A DNA stretch of 52,266 bases. Origin: Lachnospiraceae bacterium (lineage in GTDB: Bacteria > Bacillota > Clostridia > Lachnospirales > Lachnospiraceae). The notes beneath the pieces are model-generated. The model was given only the letters and a program-made list of their open reading frames with translations, was not told the origin of the DNA and did not search any database. Within the stretch, counting starts at the first letter, position 1, and each line of letters starts with the position of its first letter. Where the stretch lies: assembly GCA_021202635.1 (NCBI GenBank), contig JAJQCQ010000052.1:1-52266 (forward strand), written 5' to 3'. Position numbers and translations under genes: made by a program. Shown in pieces: positions 34,151 through 43,121 of the stretch.

Positions 34151-35491
34151 TCATTCGTTTTCCCGCTCAGGCAGGAACTGAATATTCCTGCAGTTTTCCA
34201 CGTCTTCCTTAAGCTCACAGCCATCCTCCATTCCATCCGGGAATTCGATTCTCAGGTCGTCATACAGGATATCCTGCGCATTCCGCACATAAATCGCCGC
34301 CGGGGATGCTGCAACCTTCCCGTCCCAGGTGCAGGGGCGCAGGTCATGCCAGTTTTGCTGCATGCACGCCGGTTTTTTCAGGTGCAAAGATACATGTTCA
34401 AAGCGCAGATCACGGATGGTTGTTTCTTCCGGCTCGCCATAGATCAGGATACCATTTTCCGATTCACACTGGATATTTGAGAAAACAACGTCTCGGATTT
34501 GTCCCACACAGGTGTCTTTCTTCCTCCTAACCGCCGTGACGGAAATCGGCTCCGCCGCTCCCCACCATTGCTCGGGGAAAAAATGAGTCTGAATACTGAT
34601 GTTGGAAAAAATCACATGTTCGATGGAGCCCCGATCACGCAGCTGCAGGGAGATCGCCCGGTTCGAATCATGGATCACACAGTTCTGCACCAGAATATTG
34701 CGGAACAGATCCTCACTCTCTGTTCCAAACTTGACCGCCGCGCTGGAGGAAATCAGCGTACAGTTTGTGACCACAATATTTTCACAGGGACCATACTGCA
34801 TGGCAGACGCTGTATTTTTGAACACGATACAGTCATCCGCGGTCTCAATATGACAGTTCGCGATCCGCACATCATGGCAGTGGTCCGGATCAATCCCGTC
34901 ACAGTTCGCCATCTGTAAATTATTCAGGATACGGATCCCGTCAATCAGGACATCCGAGCAGCCCACCATATGTACAGTCCAGAAGGCACTGTTTTTCAGC
35001 GTCACCTGCTGCAGGGTCAGATGAGAGACATGCTCCAGAAACAGAAGCGGAACCCTCGGGTAAAACCACCCATCAATATGATTGGCATTCCTGTCCCCAT
35101 AAAAAATTTTTTCATTTCCGTCAATCGAACCAAATCCTGTAATGGAAACAGACTCACAGTCCTTTGCATAAAGAAAATATAAGGTCGGCATGCCGTTAAA
35201 CTCACAGTTCTCATAGCTCGGCACGGTCATTCTCTCCGGAATGCGCTTCTGCAGTCCCAGAAGATTATAATCCTCCAGACGGTCGCTGCCTTTTAATACA
35301 GCCCCCATCTCCAGATGCAGCTCCACAAACGAACGCAGAATCAGGGTGCCGCACCGATAGATATGACCGCCCTCCAGGAGAACGCGTCCGCCGCCATTCC
35401 TGCTGCATGCGTCGATTGCCGCCTGAATGGCGGAAGTGTCATTGCTGGCGCCATCACCCAGCGCACCATAATCCATCACTTTATAAATCAT
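34151..35491 (-). CDS. Glycoside hydrolase family 28 (polygalacturonase-like)
   Basis: A 446-residue right-handed beta-helix enzyme. The N-terminal pectate-lyase-like entry DYGALGDGASNDTSAIQAAI is typical. Catalytic blocks are NCDGIDPDHC (Asp198, matching the NTDG motif) and TADDCIVFK (Asp219, Asp220). The usual GHG motif is replaced by SSSAAVKFGTES (248-259), a form seen in divergent GH28 exo-enzymes, so galacturonidase or rhamnogalacturonidase is more likely than endo-polygalacturonase. No signal peptide is present, so it works inside the cell on imported oligosaccharides. AAGGAGAG precedes the ATG. It begins the minus-strand cluster that runs on through ROK kinase and GH105, and a repeat element lies in its leader. 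Confidence 0.85.
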   Translation of the reverse strand: MIYKVMDYGALGDGASNDTSAIQAAIDACSRNGGGRVLLEGGHIYRCGTLILRSFVELHLEMGAVLKGSDRLEDYNLLGLQKRIPERMTVPSYENCEFNGMPTLYFLYAKDCESVSITGFGSIDGNEKIFYGDRNANHIDGWFYPRVPLLFLEHVSHLTLQQVTLKNSAFWTVHMVGCSDVLIDGIRILNNLQMANCDGIDPDHCHDVRIANCHIETADDCIVFKNTASAMQYGPCENIVVTNCTLISSSAAVKFGTESEDLFRNILVQNCVIHDSNRAISLQLRDRGSIEHVIFSNISIQTHFFPEQWWGAAEPISVTAVRRKKDTCVGQIRDVVFSNIQCESENGILIYGEPEETTIRDLRFEHVSLHLKKPACMQQNWHDLRPCTWDGKVAASPAAIYVRNAQDILYDDLRIEFPDGMEDGCELKEDVENCRNIQFLPERENE

Positions 35492-35524
35492 AAATCTCTC
35501 CTTTTGTGGTGATTTGTTATTATT

Positions 35525-35636
35525 CAGCCTTTAGCAGGTAAACCTGCACATCTCCGCTTCGCTCCGGTCGGTGCTAAACGCGTGCCACTGGCACGCAGCA
35601 CCTGTCTTTTCATTTCGATGCTGTTCTGAACTGTTA
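35525..35636 (-). repeat. Leader repeat, copy D, with embedded hairpin
   Basis: Bases 35525-35550 are identical to 49532-49557, and 35601-35636 match 49560-49594 almost exactly and 46681-46715 in part. Between the two blocks copy D carries an extra 50 bases that include the 33-nt hairpin at 35570-35602. On the minus strand the element lies upstream of the GH28 gene. It contains a small palindrome, GCAGGT-AA-ACCTGC. Confidence 0.8.
35570..35602 (+). repeat. 33-nt structured hairpin, copy 2
   Basis: Outer 6-bp stem (GGTGCT with AGCACC), one-sided AAAC bulge, inner 7-bp stem (GCGTGCC with GGCACGC) and ACT loop. Compared with copy 1 (138-170, minus strand), pairs 2/32, 12/26 and 14/24 are exchanged on both sides while bulge and loop are unchanged. 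Confidence 0.85.
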
Positions 35637-35671
35637 TGTAAAAATTATGTAAAAAAATGCTAACCGAAAGG

Positions 35672-35700
35672 TTGTAATCACACAGAAAACCTGTTAAAAT
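35672..35700 (+). promoter_or_regulatory. Promoter of the MgtC-family gene
   Basis: TTGTAA, a 17-base spacer and TAAAAT, followed by AGGAG and the ATG at 35734. Confidence 0.7.
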
Positions 35701-35733
35701 TCCTGTAAATACAAAAAGACAGGAGTGGTATTT

Positions 35734-36432
35734 ATGTTAGCTCAGGCACTTGCAGGAATACGCGGAACAGGATTGAAGGCGGTGATCTTTAAACTGCTGT
35801 TATGCATCCTCTGCGGAGGTTCAATCGGGTTGGAGCGCGGGGTCAACCGGCAGGCAGCCGGGTTCCGGACACATGTGCTTGTATGTATGGGCGCCTGTAT
35901 CGCCATGATGACCGGCGAATATACCACGCTCTATGTCACAGGGAGCGGCGACGCATCGAGGATCGGAGCGCAGGTCATCAGCGGAATCGGCTTTCTGGGC
36001 GCCGGTACGATTTTCAGCACAGATGTGACACACCGGATACGCGGTCTGACTACCGCGGCTGGCCTGTGGGCTGCCGCCTGCCTGGGACTGGCAATCGGTG
36101 TCGGATACTTTGAGATCGCCATTTTCGGAACCCTGGCCATCTGCATCACGATGGTCTCCTTTAAAAAGGTGGATGGCTGGTTTTATTCCCAGTCCAGGAC
36201 AATGGTGGTCTACCTGGAGCTGGACAGCATGGAACGCGTACAGGGAATGACCGAGCTGCTGCGGATACATGGACTGCGCATCTCCTCTCTGGAAATCCAG
36301 AAGGCAAAAAGCGGCATGGCAGGCAGCGTCGGCGTCTCCCTCACCGTAAAGCGCAATAAGATTGATGACGTCGACATGGAAGAAATTATTAACCGCACAC
36401 CAGGACTTCTTTATTACGAGAATGTGTTCTGA
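35734..36432 (+). CDS. MgtC/SapB-family membrane protein
   Basis: A 232-residue protein with about four N-terminal membrane segments and a soluble C-terminal ACT-like domain. The MgtC hallmarks are GGSIGLERG, GFRTHVLVCMGACIAMM, SRIGAQVISGIGFLGAGTI and VRGLTTAAGLW-like RGLTTAAGLWAAACLGLAIG. MgtC proteins support growth at low Mg2+ or in acid by inhibiting the F1Fo ATPase in pathogens; many commensals carry them with unknown roles. The ATG at 35734 has AGGAG eight bases upstream; a GTG three codons earlier would overlap that site. It is monocistronic, on the opposite strand from both neighbours. Confidence 0.92.
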   Translation: MLAQALAGIRGTGLKAVIFKLLLCILCGGSIGLERGVNRQAAGFRTHVLVCMGACIAMMTGEYTTLYVTGSGDASRIGAQVISGIGFLGAGTIFSTDVTHRIRGLTTAAGLWAAACLGLAIGVGYFEIAIFGTLAICITMVSFKKVDGWFYSQSRTMVVYLELDSMERVQGMTELLRIHGLRISSLEIQKAKSGMAGSVGVSLTVKRNKIDDVDMEEIINRTPGLLYYENVF

Positions 36433-36440
36433 GAATCCGT

Positions 36441-36487
36441 GACAAAACTGTGGATCAAACAGATGAACGGATTCACAGTTTTTTGTC
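36441..36487 (+). terminator. Terminator of the MgtC-family gene
   Basis: GACAAAACTGTG (36441-36452) pairs with CACAGTTTTTTGTC (36474-36487), giving a T-rich right arm just after the stop codon. Confidence 0.75.
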
Positions 36488-36538
36488 GTTCACGATATAA
36501 TCATTCGAGCGGCAAAAGGGTATGATACTACGGTCTCC

Positions 36539-36580
36539 AAGGTCAGGAATTGGAACGCAAGCATTCCAATTCCTGACCTT
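36539..36580. terminator. Perfect 17-bp hairpin between converging genes
   Basis: Arms 36539-36555 and 36564-36580 are exact complements (AAGGTCAGGAATTGGAA) with an 8-nt loop. It lies 21 bases past the iolA stop. T-runs are weak on both sides, so it may end or protect the inositol mRNA rather than act as a standard terminator. Confidence 0.65.
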
Positions 36581-36600
36581 TTGTCCCTTATATTATATAA

Positions 36601-38118
36601 TTACTGCTCCGTGCTGCCTTCCCAGGTGCCTATCTTGCGCGCGCCTGCCTCTTCGTCAAACCAGTGCGTGGTGACGGTCTTTGCACGGGTGAAGAAACGA
36701 TACCCGTCTCTGCCAAGTACATGCAGATCGCCGAAGAAGGAATCCTTGTTTCCGGAGAACGGGAAATATGCGGTCGGTACAGGAATTCCTACGTTTACAC
36801 CGACCATTCCGCCGTCTGTATCCATCACAAACTTCCGGCTATAGTAACCGCTCTGCGTGAAGATGCAGGAGCCGTTCGCGAACGGATTGGCATTCATAAT
36901 CGCAATGCCCTCTTCATAATTTTTCACACGCTTGATGCTGGTCACCGGTCCGAAGATTTCACGATCACCTACGGTCATACCCGGTTTTACATGATCGAGG
37001 ATGGTCGGGCCTACAAAATAGCCGTTTTCAAAGCCCGAAACCACGATGTCGCGGCCGTCCAGAACCAGTTCCGCGCCCTCGTCGATGCCTTTCTGAATCC
37101 AGTCGCAGACCTTCTTCTTGTGAGCCGCGCTGACAACCGGACCAAGGTCGGTCGCTTCGTCATACGCACAGCCGACATGCAGGGCCTGCGCTTTTTTCTT
37201 TAGCAGTGCTACGAAGCGGTCTGCAATACTCTCCTGTACGCATACGACCGGCAGAGCCATGCAGCGCATTCCTGCACATCCATAAGTGGAGTTAATCACT
37301 GCGTTAACGGTTGCTTCAAGATTGCAGTCTTCCAGCACGAGCGCATGATTCTTTGCTTCCGTCTGTGCCTGCACGCGCTTGCCATTCGCACTGGCTTTGG
37401 AATATACCTGCTTCCCAACGCCTGTGGTGCCGACAAAGGTGACGGCCTTTACCCGCGGGTCAGTCAGCAGGATATCCGCTTCCACGCGGCTGCAGGTTAC
37501 CAGGTTAACAACACCCTTCGGGAAGCCGCCTTCCGTATAGAACAGCTCCATGATGCGCATGGCGGTCAGCGGCGTCTGGGAGCTTGCTTTCAGAACCACT
37601 GTGTTGCCGCAGGCAATCGAGAGCGGAACCATCCAGCCCCACGGGATCATCGCCGGAAAGTTCATCGGTACAATTCCGGCAGTCACGCCCAGCGGAAAAC
37701 GGTAGGTAGCGGTATCATAGTTTGTCGTCACCTGCATCGCGGCATCTCCCTGGAGCATGAACGGAAGGGAGCACGCCTCCTCAGTCGGTTCAATCGCCTT
37801 CTGCACATCGCCTCTGGCTTCTTTAATATTCTTGCCAAGCTCCTTCGCACAGAGCTGGGAAAGCTCTTCCTTGTGCGCATACAAAACGTCTCTCCAATGG
37901 AACATATACTGCTGTCTCTTTGCCAGGGACAGTCTCGACCATGCCGGGAATGCCGCCTGCGCGGAAGCAATTGCCTCCTCTACCTCATCCGGAGTACAGC
38001 AGGGAACCTCCGCGATCACTTCACCCGTACTGGAATCTGTGATCTGATTGTATTTTTCCGTTTTCGATTCTTTCCACTCTCCGTTTACACAGTAACCCAT
38101 TCTTTTCATTGTTTTCAT
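36601..38118 (-). CDS. iolA: Methylmalonate/malonate-semialdehyde dehydrogenase (CoA-acylating)
   Basis: A 505-residue NAD+ and CoA-dependent aldehyde dehydrogenase, last step of the inositol pathway (malonate semialdehyde to acetyl-CoA and CO2). The catalytic Cys is in GCAGMRCMALP. TFVGTTGVGKQVY, IVPMNFPAMIPWGWM and EIFGPVTSIKRV are typical of MmsA/IolA, as is the C-terminal FFGDLHVLGRDGYRFFTRAKTV-type region. Three ATG codons lie within the first seven residues. The second (38109) has better spacing from AAAGGA than the first, so the start is uncertain by three codons. It ends the iol operon, 78 bases after iolE, with a hairpin in the gap. Confidence 0.93.
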   Translation of the reverse strand: MKTMKRMGYCVNGEWKESKTEKYNQITDSSTGEVIAEVPCCTPDEVEEAIASAQAAFPAWSRLSLAKRQQYMFHWRDVLYAHKEELSQLCAKELGKNIKEARGDVQKAIEPTEEACSLPFMLQGDAAMQVTTNYDTATYRFPLGVTAGIVPMNFPAMIPWGWMVPLSIACGNTVVLKASSQTPLTAMRIMELFYTEGGFPKGVVNLVTCSRVEADILLTDPRVKAVTFVGTTGVGKQVYSKASANGKRVQAQTEAKNHALVLEDCNLEATVNAVINSTYGCAGMRCMALPVVCVQESIADRFVALLKKKAQALHVGCAYDEATDLGPVVSAAHKKKVCDWIQKGIDEGAELVLDGRDIVVSGFENGYFVGPTILDHVKPGMTVGDREIFGPVTSIKRVKNYEEGIAIMNANPFANGSCIFTQSGYYSRKFVMDTDGGMVGVNVGIPVPTAYFPFSGNKDSFFGDLHVLGRDGYRFFTRAKTVTTHWFDEEAGARKIGTWEGSTEQ

Positions 38119-38151
38119 ATCCTTTCTTCTGTCCGTCTGCGGATCATTATA

Positions 38152-38173
38152 GGAAACGACATAAGTCGTTTCC
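38152..38173 (-). repeat. Intercistronic hairpin, iolE-iolA gap
   Basis: GGAAACGAC and GTCGTTTCC form a perfect 9-bp stem with an ATAA loop. The same AAACGAC core recurs in the iolB-iolG gap. Confidence 0.75.
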
Positions 38174-38196
38174 GTCGACTGTCGGTTTTCTCCTGT

Positions 38197-39096
38197 TTAC
38201 AGTCCTGTCTTCTCTGCGATAAACCTCCGCGCGCGCATTGCGTATTCAAGCGGATTGGCTTTCGCCGGATCCTGTTCCGCCTCTACCAGCATATATCCCT
38301 CATATCCGGCTTCATCGAGCACCTGGAAAATCGGGTCAAAATCAATGCAGCCGTCGCCCGGAATCGTAAACGCGCCAGCACGAACCCCATCCAGGAAGCT
38401 CATATTTTCCGCTTTCACCTTTGCCACCACATCCGGACGGATATCCTTTAAATGCACATGTTTGATCCGGCTGACATATTTTTTCACCATCTCCAGCGGG
38501 TCTGCGCCGCAGTACGCAAAATGCCCGGTATCGAACAGAAGGCTGACATACTCCGGATCTGTGTTCGAGAGCATGCGCTCCGTCTCCTCCGCATCCTGTA
38601 CCACCGTTCCCATATGATGATGGTAAGTCAGGCTGATGCCATACTCTTCTTTTGCAATCTTTCCGAGACGGTTCAGTCCGCTACACAGGCGCTCCCATTC
38701 TTCGTCATTCATCACATATTTGTGCCCGAAAATCGGTGTGTCCAGCTGTCCCTGCACACTATAGCTCTGTTCAGAAAAGCCGATGATCTTTGATCCCATT
38801 GCCTGAAGGAACGCAAGCTGCGCCCGGCAGTCCTTTTCTACCTCCTCAAAAGGCTTTGTAAGCAGAAAAGAAGAAAACCACTGGTTGCAGATCCGGATGC
38901 CTCTCAGCTCCAGCGCTGCCTTCAGCACAGAAGGTTCCTTCGGATATTTGTTGCCGACCTCTGAGCCGGTAAAGCCTGCCAGCGCCATCTCACTGACACA
39001 CTGCTCAAAGGTATTTTCCTTCCCCAGATCCGGCATGTCGTCATTCGTCCATGCGATCGGGGCGATTCCCAGTTTTACTTTGTTTTTGTCAAACAT
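38197..39096 (-). CDS. iolE: Inosose dehydratase (2-keto-myo-inositol dehydratase)
   Basis: A 299-residue TIM-barrel enzyme of the xylose-isomerase-like superfamily, second step of inositol breakdown. IolE features are LGIAPIAWTNDDMPDLG at the start, GFTGSEVGNKYP, CNQWFSSFL, YHHHMGTVVQ, LLFDTGHFAYCG and IKHVHLKDIRPDV, with Glu/Asp/His residues suited to binding a metal. GAGGA stands close to the ATG. It lies between iolG and iolA in the operon. Confidence 0.95.
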   Translation of the reverse strand: MFDKNKVKLGIAPIAWTNDDMPDLGKENTFEQCVSEMALAGFTGSEVGNKYPKEPSVLKAALELRGIRICNQWFSSFLLTKPFEEVEKDCRAQLAFLQAMGSKIIGFSEQSYSVQGQLDTPIFGHKYVMNDEEWERLCSGLNRLGKIAKEEYGISLTYHHHMGTVVQDAEETERMLSNTDPEYVSLLFDTGHFAYCGADPLEMVKKYVSRIKHVHLKDIRPDVVAKVKAENMSFLDGVRAGAFTIPGDGCIDFDPIFQVLDEAGYEGYMLVEAEQDPAKANPLEYAMRARRFIAEKTGL

Positions 39097-39214
39097 CGTG
39101 TCCTCATTTCTGTTTCTGTCTTTGTTTCTCTGATGTTATGATGTCGGGGTCAAAAGCCCCTACATTAGATGATGCCTACGGATTTCTTCGCACTTCGTAC
39201 TCTCGAAATCCTTA

Positions 39215-40228
39215 TCATCCCATGATTTCAGAAATTTTCACCGGTCTGTGCTCTTCATAAGACTTCTTTGCGGCGATGCCCATCAGCACCGGCTTTAAGC
39301 CATCCTCTACGCCAAGCGGCGTGTCTGTGTCGTTTTCAATCGCGCTGATAAACTCTTCAATCTCCTTCGCATAAGCGTCCATATACCGCTCCAGGAAGAA
39401 AAACAGCGGTTTCTCTCCTGTCACACCCTGTGCGTTACTGATGACGGCAGTCGACTGACAGTCATTTGAAATCGCAACCATCCCTTCGGAGCCGAAAACC
39501 TCCGCTCTCTGGTCATATCCGTATACCGCTTTTCTGCAGTTGTCGATGACTGCGATGGCACCATTCTCCATCTGCAGAGTAATGACTGCCGTATCCACAT
39601 CTCCGGCCTCTCCGATCGCCGGATCGACCAGGTTTGCGGCCTGTACATAGACCTCTGTCGCGTCACACCCGGCCAGGAAGCGTGCCATATCAAAATCATG
39701 GATTGTCATATCAAGGAACATGCCGCCGGAGACCTTCACGTATTCCGGTGTCGGGGGTTCCGGGTCACGGGATGTGATCTTGATAATCTCAGGCTTGCCA
39801 ATCTTTCCTGCCGCTACCGCCTGCTGTGCCGCCGAAAAGCTGTGATCAAATCTTCTGTTAAAACCAACCTGATATTTTACCTTTGTCCCCTCAAGAGCAG
39901 CAATCACCTCTCTGATCTTCGCCACATCATGATCAATCGGTTTTTCACAGAACACATGCTTTCCTGCCTGTATCGCCTGGATAGAGATCGGGGAATGGGT
40001 ATCCGTAGAGGAGCAGATCAGAACCGCGTCAATCTCCGGGTCGTTGATAATTTCCATATAATCCTTGGTCGTATTCTCAACACCCATACTCTTCGCCCAC
40101 GCAGCGGTCTCCTCGTTTAAAAACGGATCCGCTACGGTTTTAATCTGCGCATTTTTCACCTTCGTGCTAATGCTGGTGATATGTACCCTGCCAATCCGGC
40201 CGGCGCCGATAATACCTACTTTTACCAT
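39215..40228 (-). CDS. iolG: Inositol 2-dehydrogenase
   Basis: A 337-residue NAD+-dependent enzyme of the Gfo/Idh/MocA family that oxidises myo-inositol to 2-keto-myo-inositol. The Rossmann start is VKVGIIGAGRIGRVH, followed by CSSTDTH, the EKP motif in VFCEKPIDHD, and the catalytic Asp/His of FLDMTIHDFDMARFL (Asp and His four residues apart, as in Bacillus IolG). The ATG at 40228 has AAGGAG seven bases upstream; a longer frame adds only six residues without a ribosome site. It is flanked by gaps of about 110 bases holding hairpins. Confidence 0.94.
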   Translation of the reverse strand: MVKVGIIGAGRIGRVHITSISTKVKNAQIKTVADPFLNEETAAWAKSMGVENTTKDYMEIINDPEIDAVLICSSTDTHSPISIQAIQAGKHVFCEKPIDHDVAKIREVIAALEGTKVKYQVGFNRRFDHSFSAAQQAVAAGKIGKPEIIKITSRDPEPPTPEYVKVSGGMFLDMTIHDFDMARFLAGCDATEVYVQAANLVDPAIGEAGDVDTAVITLQMENGAIAVIDNCRKAVYGYDQRAEVFGSEGMVAISNDCQSTAVISNAQGVTGEKPLFFFLERYMDAYAKEIEEFISAIENDTDTPLGVEDGLKPVLMGIAAKKSYEEHRPVKISEIMG

Positions 40229-40272
40229 CGTCGTACTCCTTTTCAATCCTCTTTTTTCTGTTACCTCTATGT

Positions 40273-40340
40273 GTAAACGACATCGTGTCGGTTACGCCTG
40301 TATGAAACATTAGATAATAGTAAACGACGTTAATCGTTTT
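40273..40340 (-). repeat. Two hairpins with AAACGAC core in the iolB-iolG gap
   Basis: GTAAACGAC (40273-40281) faces GTCGGTTAC (40287-40295) with one mismatch. Close by, AAACGA faces TCGTTT (about 40322-40337), just past the iolB stop. Both resemble the iolE-iolA hairpin at 38152-38173. Confidence 0.6.
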
Positions 40341-41136
40341 ATTCAAACTTCGCGTCATGCATCCACACATAACGCTCATCCTCGCAGCGGTCGGTCTGCA
40401 GCCACGGATTGCCGTCGATATGACGGATCATCCAGCAGGTGTACATCTGGAATCCGGGTGCTACCGCCTGCGGATGCAGCTCGCCTCCCGGAATCGCGGA
40501 AAAGCTTCCGTCCGTACTCTTAAATACCTGGTCTCCCACGAAGCTCGCGCCGAATCCCTCCGGACAGTCAAACAGGAAATAATAGGTCTCAGGCTGCGGA
40601 TGACGGTGCGGCAGATAGCCGGACCAGTTGCCGCGGTCATTGAGCACCTCGCCAAGTACCATATTCGAAAGCGGCTCAATGTCATGGTCAAAAATTGTGT
40701 TGACACGGCGCTTTGCAACATTGCCGAATTTTCCAACCGAAGAATAGCCCCAAGGTGCGTCCTCCGGCGCGTGCAGTCTTGAAGCAAACTGCTTTTCATT
40801 CTTCGTACACTGTACCAGAATCTGACTGTCCGTCTCCGCCAGAACAGTCACCTTTACACCAGCAGATACGTGCACGCACCATGGTCCTTCTGTGAACACA
40901 TCTTTGCGGCTCACGGTACAGGTCCTGTTCTCCCAGGTATAGGTAATTTTACCGGAAAGAAGCAGCACAGCGATCTCCTCCGCTTCGCGAAGGAAGGAGC
41001 GTTCCTTCCCTGCTTCCATTTTATAGACACGGATGTCCATATTCATCGCACTGTACTCATTGTCATAGGTCGTCAGGATTTTTTCCCCGGAAGCGTCAAA
41101 TTCCGGGTAACCAAATACTTTGCTCACTTCAATCAC
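40339..41136 (-). CDS. iolB: 5-deoxy-glucuronate isomerase
   Basis: A 265-residue cupin-fold isomerase converting 5-deoxy-D-glucuronate to 2-deoxy-5-keto-gluconate. IolB features are the C-terminal HRHPQPETYYFLFDCPEGFG with metal-binding His and Glu, GELHPQAVAPGFQMYTCWMIRH, and the N-terminal EEIAVLLLSGKITY. It opens with GTG. The first GTG (41136) lies only two bases after AAAGG, and a second GTG three codons on has better spacing, so the start is uncertain by three codons. It lies 36 bases after iolD. Confidence 0.93.
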   Translation of the reverse strand: MIEVSKVFGYPEFDASGEKILTTYDNEYSAMNMDIRVYKMEAGKERSFLREAEEIAVLLLSGKITYTWENRTCTVSRKDVFTEGPWCVHVSAGVKVTVLAETDSQILVQCTKNEKQFASRLHAPEDAPWGYSSVGKFGNVAKRRVNTIFDHDIEPLSNMVLGEVLNDRGNWSGYLPHRHPQPETYYFLFDCPEGFGASFVGDQVFKSTDGSFSAIPGGELHPQAVAPGFQMYTCWMIRHIDGNPWLQTDRCEDERYVWMHDAKFE

Positions 41137-41172
41137 AACCTTTCATAAATTATCCTGCCTTGCTGCCCCTGC

Positions 41173-43104
41173 TTAATACTTTCTCGCTTCTCCGCGATGC
41201 TGCAGCACGTCCTCACATGCCTCCCGCACACTTTCTTTTTCAGACGTCGTCGCGATGCCTACATCCCACCAGGATTCATAACCGTCTGTCATGGTCTTCG
41301 GAATGACCTTCAGATCAAAGAGGCAGGCTCTTGTCTGCGTCTTTGCATCCTCGAGCGCAGCTACCAGCTCATCGATCGTGCGGCAGGTATAGGATTTCAG
41401 GCCATACCCTTCACCGATTTTCGCATAATCCACAGGAATCAGATCCCCCGTCGGCTTTTTGCCGTCCGTATAGCGGAACTCGGTCGCCAGACTGCCGATT
41501 CCGTGTGTCATCTCCAGATTGTTGATGCAGCCAAAGCCACAGTTGTCAAAAATCAGAATATTCACCTTCTGACGCTCCTGCATGATGGTCATAATCTCAC
41601 TGTGGAGCATCTGGAAGCTGGAATCGCCAACCACCGCATAAACCTCATTGTCCGGCTCCGCAAACTTCACGCCCAGCGTCGCCGCCACTTCATACCCCAT
41701 ACAGGAGTAGCCATACTCTGCGTGATATCCGCCGCGCTTGTCGGTCCGCCACATACGCTGCATACAGCTTGGCAGAGAGCCGCCTGCCGTGATGATCGTT
41801 GCGTCCGGGTCGATCGTACGGTTGATCGCCGCGAGTGCTGCGGTCTGCGTGATCCTTCCGTCTGTCAGCTTTACAAACTCCGGAATCGTGCGCGGATCCC
41901 TCGCTGTAATAATCGGCTCAAAATCATCGCCGGTATATTCGATGCCGCCAAGGCGCTTCAGCTCCCGATCCCAGATGGCCTTTGCTTCCGTAATCTCACT
42001 TGTATAGGAAGAAACATAGCCCTTCCGGCGAAGTTTTTCCGCCAGAGCCGCCACCGTCACTTTCGCGTCGCCGACTGCCTTGACTGCATCCATTTTATAA
42101 GCATGGTAACGGCAGTTATTGATCGTCACTACCTTCACAGCTTCGTTTCGGAACAGATATTTCGAGCTCGTAGTAAAATCAGAAAGTCTGGAACCAATCG
42201 CGATGACCACATCCGCGTCCTTCGCAATGATATTGGATGCATAGGTTCCGGTCACGCCAATGCCGCCCAGGCACATCGGATGGCTGGAACGGCAGGCACT
42301 CTTCCCGGCCTGGGTCTCTCCAAACGGAATCTGAAATTCCTCACAGAACTGCTCCACCGTCTCCCCGGCTTCGGAATATTTCACACCGCCGCCCACGATG
42401 ACGATCGGCTTTTTCGCCTCTGAAATAATCTGCGCGAGATCCTCCAGCTCCTCGTCCACGGCCACAGGGCGGGTAATCCGATGGACGCGTTTTTTGAAAA
42501 AGTACTCCGGATAATCATAGGACTCACCTTCTACATCCTGCGGAAGCGCGATGCAGCATGCACCGGTCTCCGCCGGGTCCGTCAAAACGCGCATCGCACT
42601 GATCAACGCAGTCATCACCTGCTCCGGGCGGCTGATCCGATCCCAGTATTTGCAGACCGGCTTAAACGCATCGTTCGTAGTCGTCGCCAGACTGTTGCTC
42701 TGTTCCAGCTGCTGCAGTACCGGATCCGGCTGACGCGAAGCGAAGGAATCTGCCGGAAATACCAGCAATGGAATATTGTTTACCGTGGCAGTTGCACAGG
42801 CTGTAATCATATTGGCAGCGCCAGGCCCCACAGAAGACGAGCAGGCGATGATCCGCCTGCGGTTGCTCTGCTTCGCGAACGCGATAGCGGCATGGCACAT
42901 CCCCTGTTCATTTCTGCCCTGCATCACACGCAGCTCTCCGGGATTCGTATCCAGCGCTTCGCCAAGGCCGACCGCAATCCCGTGTCCAAAGATCGTAAAG
43001 AAGCCTTCCACAAACTTCGTCTCTACGCCGTCCATCGACACGTACTGCTGATCCAGAAAACGGACAATCGCCTGCGCGACTGTCATACGCACTGTTTTGT
43101 CCAT
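41173..43104 (-). CDS. iolD: 3D-(3,5/4)-trihydroxycyclohexane-1,2-dione hydrolase
   Basis: A 643-residue thiamine-diphosphate enzyme that opens the inositol ring. The N-terminal domain has the cofactor-activating Glu in MQGRNEQGMCHAAIAFA; the middle domain binds nucleotide (PIVIVGGGVKYS); the C-terminal domain has the ThDP/Mg motif from VVGDSSFQMLHSEIM to DNCGFGCINNLE. Length and motifs match IolD. AGGAGAGG stands before the ATG, 17 bases after iolC. Confidence 0.96.
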   Translation of the reverse strand: MDKTVRMTVAQAIVRFLDQQYVSMDGVETKFVEGFFTIFGHGIAVGLGEALDTNPGELRVMQGRNEQGMCHAAIAFAKQSNRRRIIACSSSVGPGAANMITACATATVNNIPLLVFPADSFASRQPDPVLQQLEQSNSLATTTNDAFKPVCKYWDRISRPEQVMTALISAMRVLTDPAETGACCIALPQDVEGESYDYPEYFFKKRVHRITRPVAVDEELEDLAQIISEAKKPIVIVGGGVKYSEAGETVEQFCEEFQIPFGETQAGKSACRSSHPMCLGGIGVTGTYASNIIAKDADVVIAIGSRLSDFTTSSKYLFRNEAVKVVTINNCRYHAYKMDAVKAVGDAKVTVAALAEKLRRKGYVSSYTSEITEAKAIWDRELKRLGGIEYTGDDFEPIITARDPRTIPEFVKLTDGRITQTAALAAINRTIDPDATIITAGGSLPSCMQRMWRTDKRGGYHAEYGYSCMGYEVAATLGVKFAEPDNEVYAVVGDSSFQMLHSEIMTIMQERQKVNILIFDNCGFGCINNLEMTHGIGSLATEFRYTDGKKPTGDLIPVDYAKIGEGYGLKSYTCRTIDELVAALEDAKTQTRACLFDLKVIPKTMTDGYESWWDVGIATTSEKESVREACEDVLQHRGEARKY

Positions 43105-43121
43105 ATTGTACCTCTCCTTTT

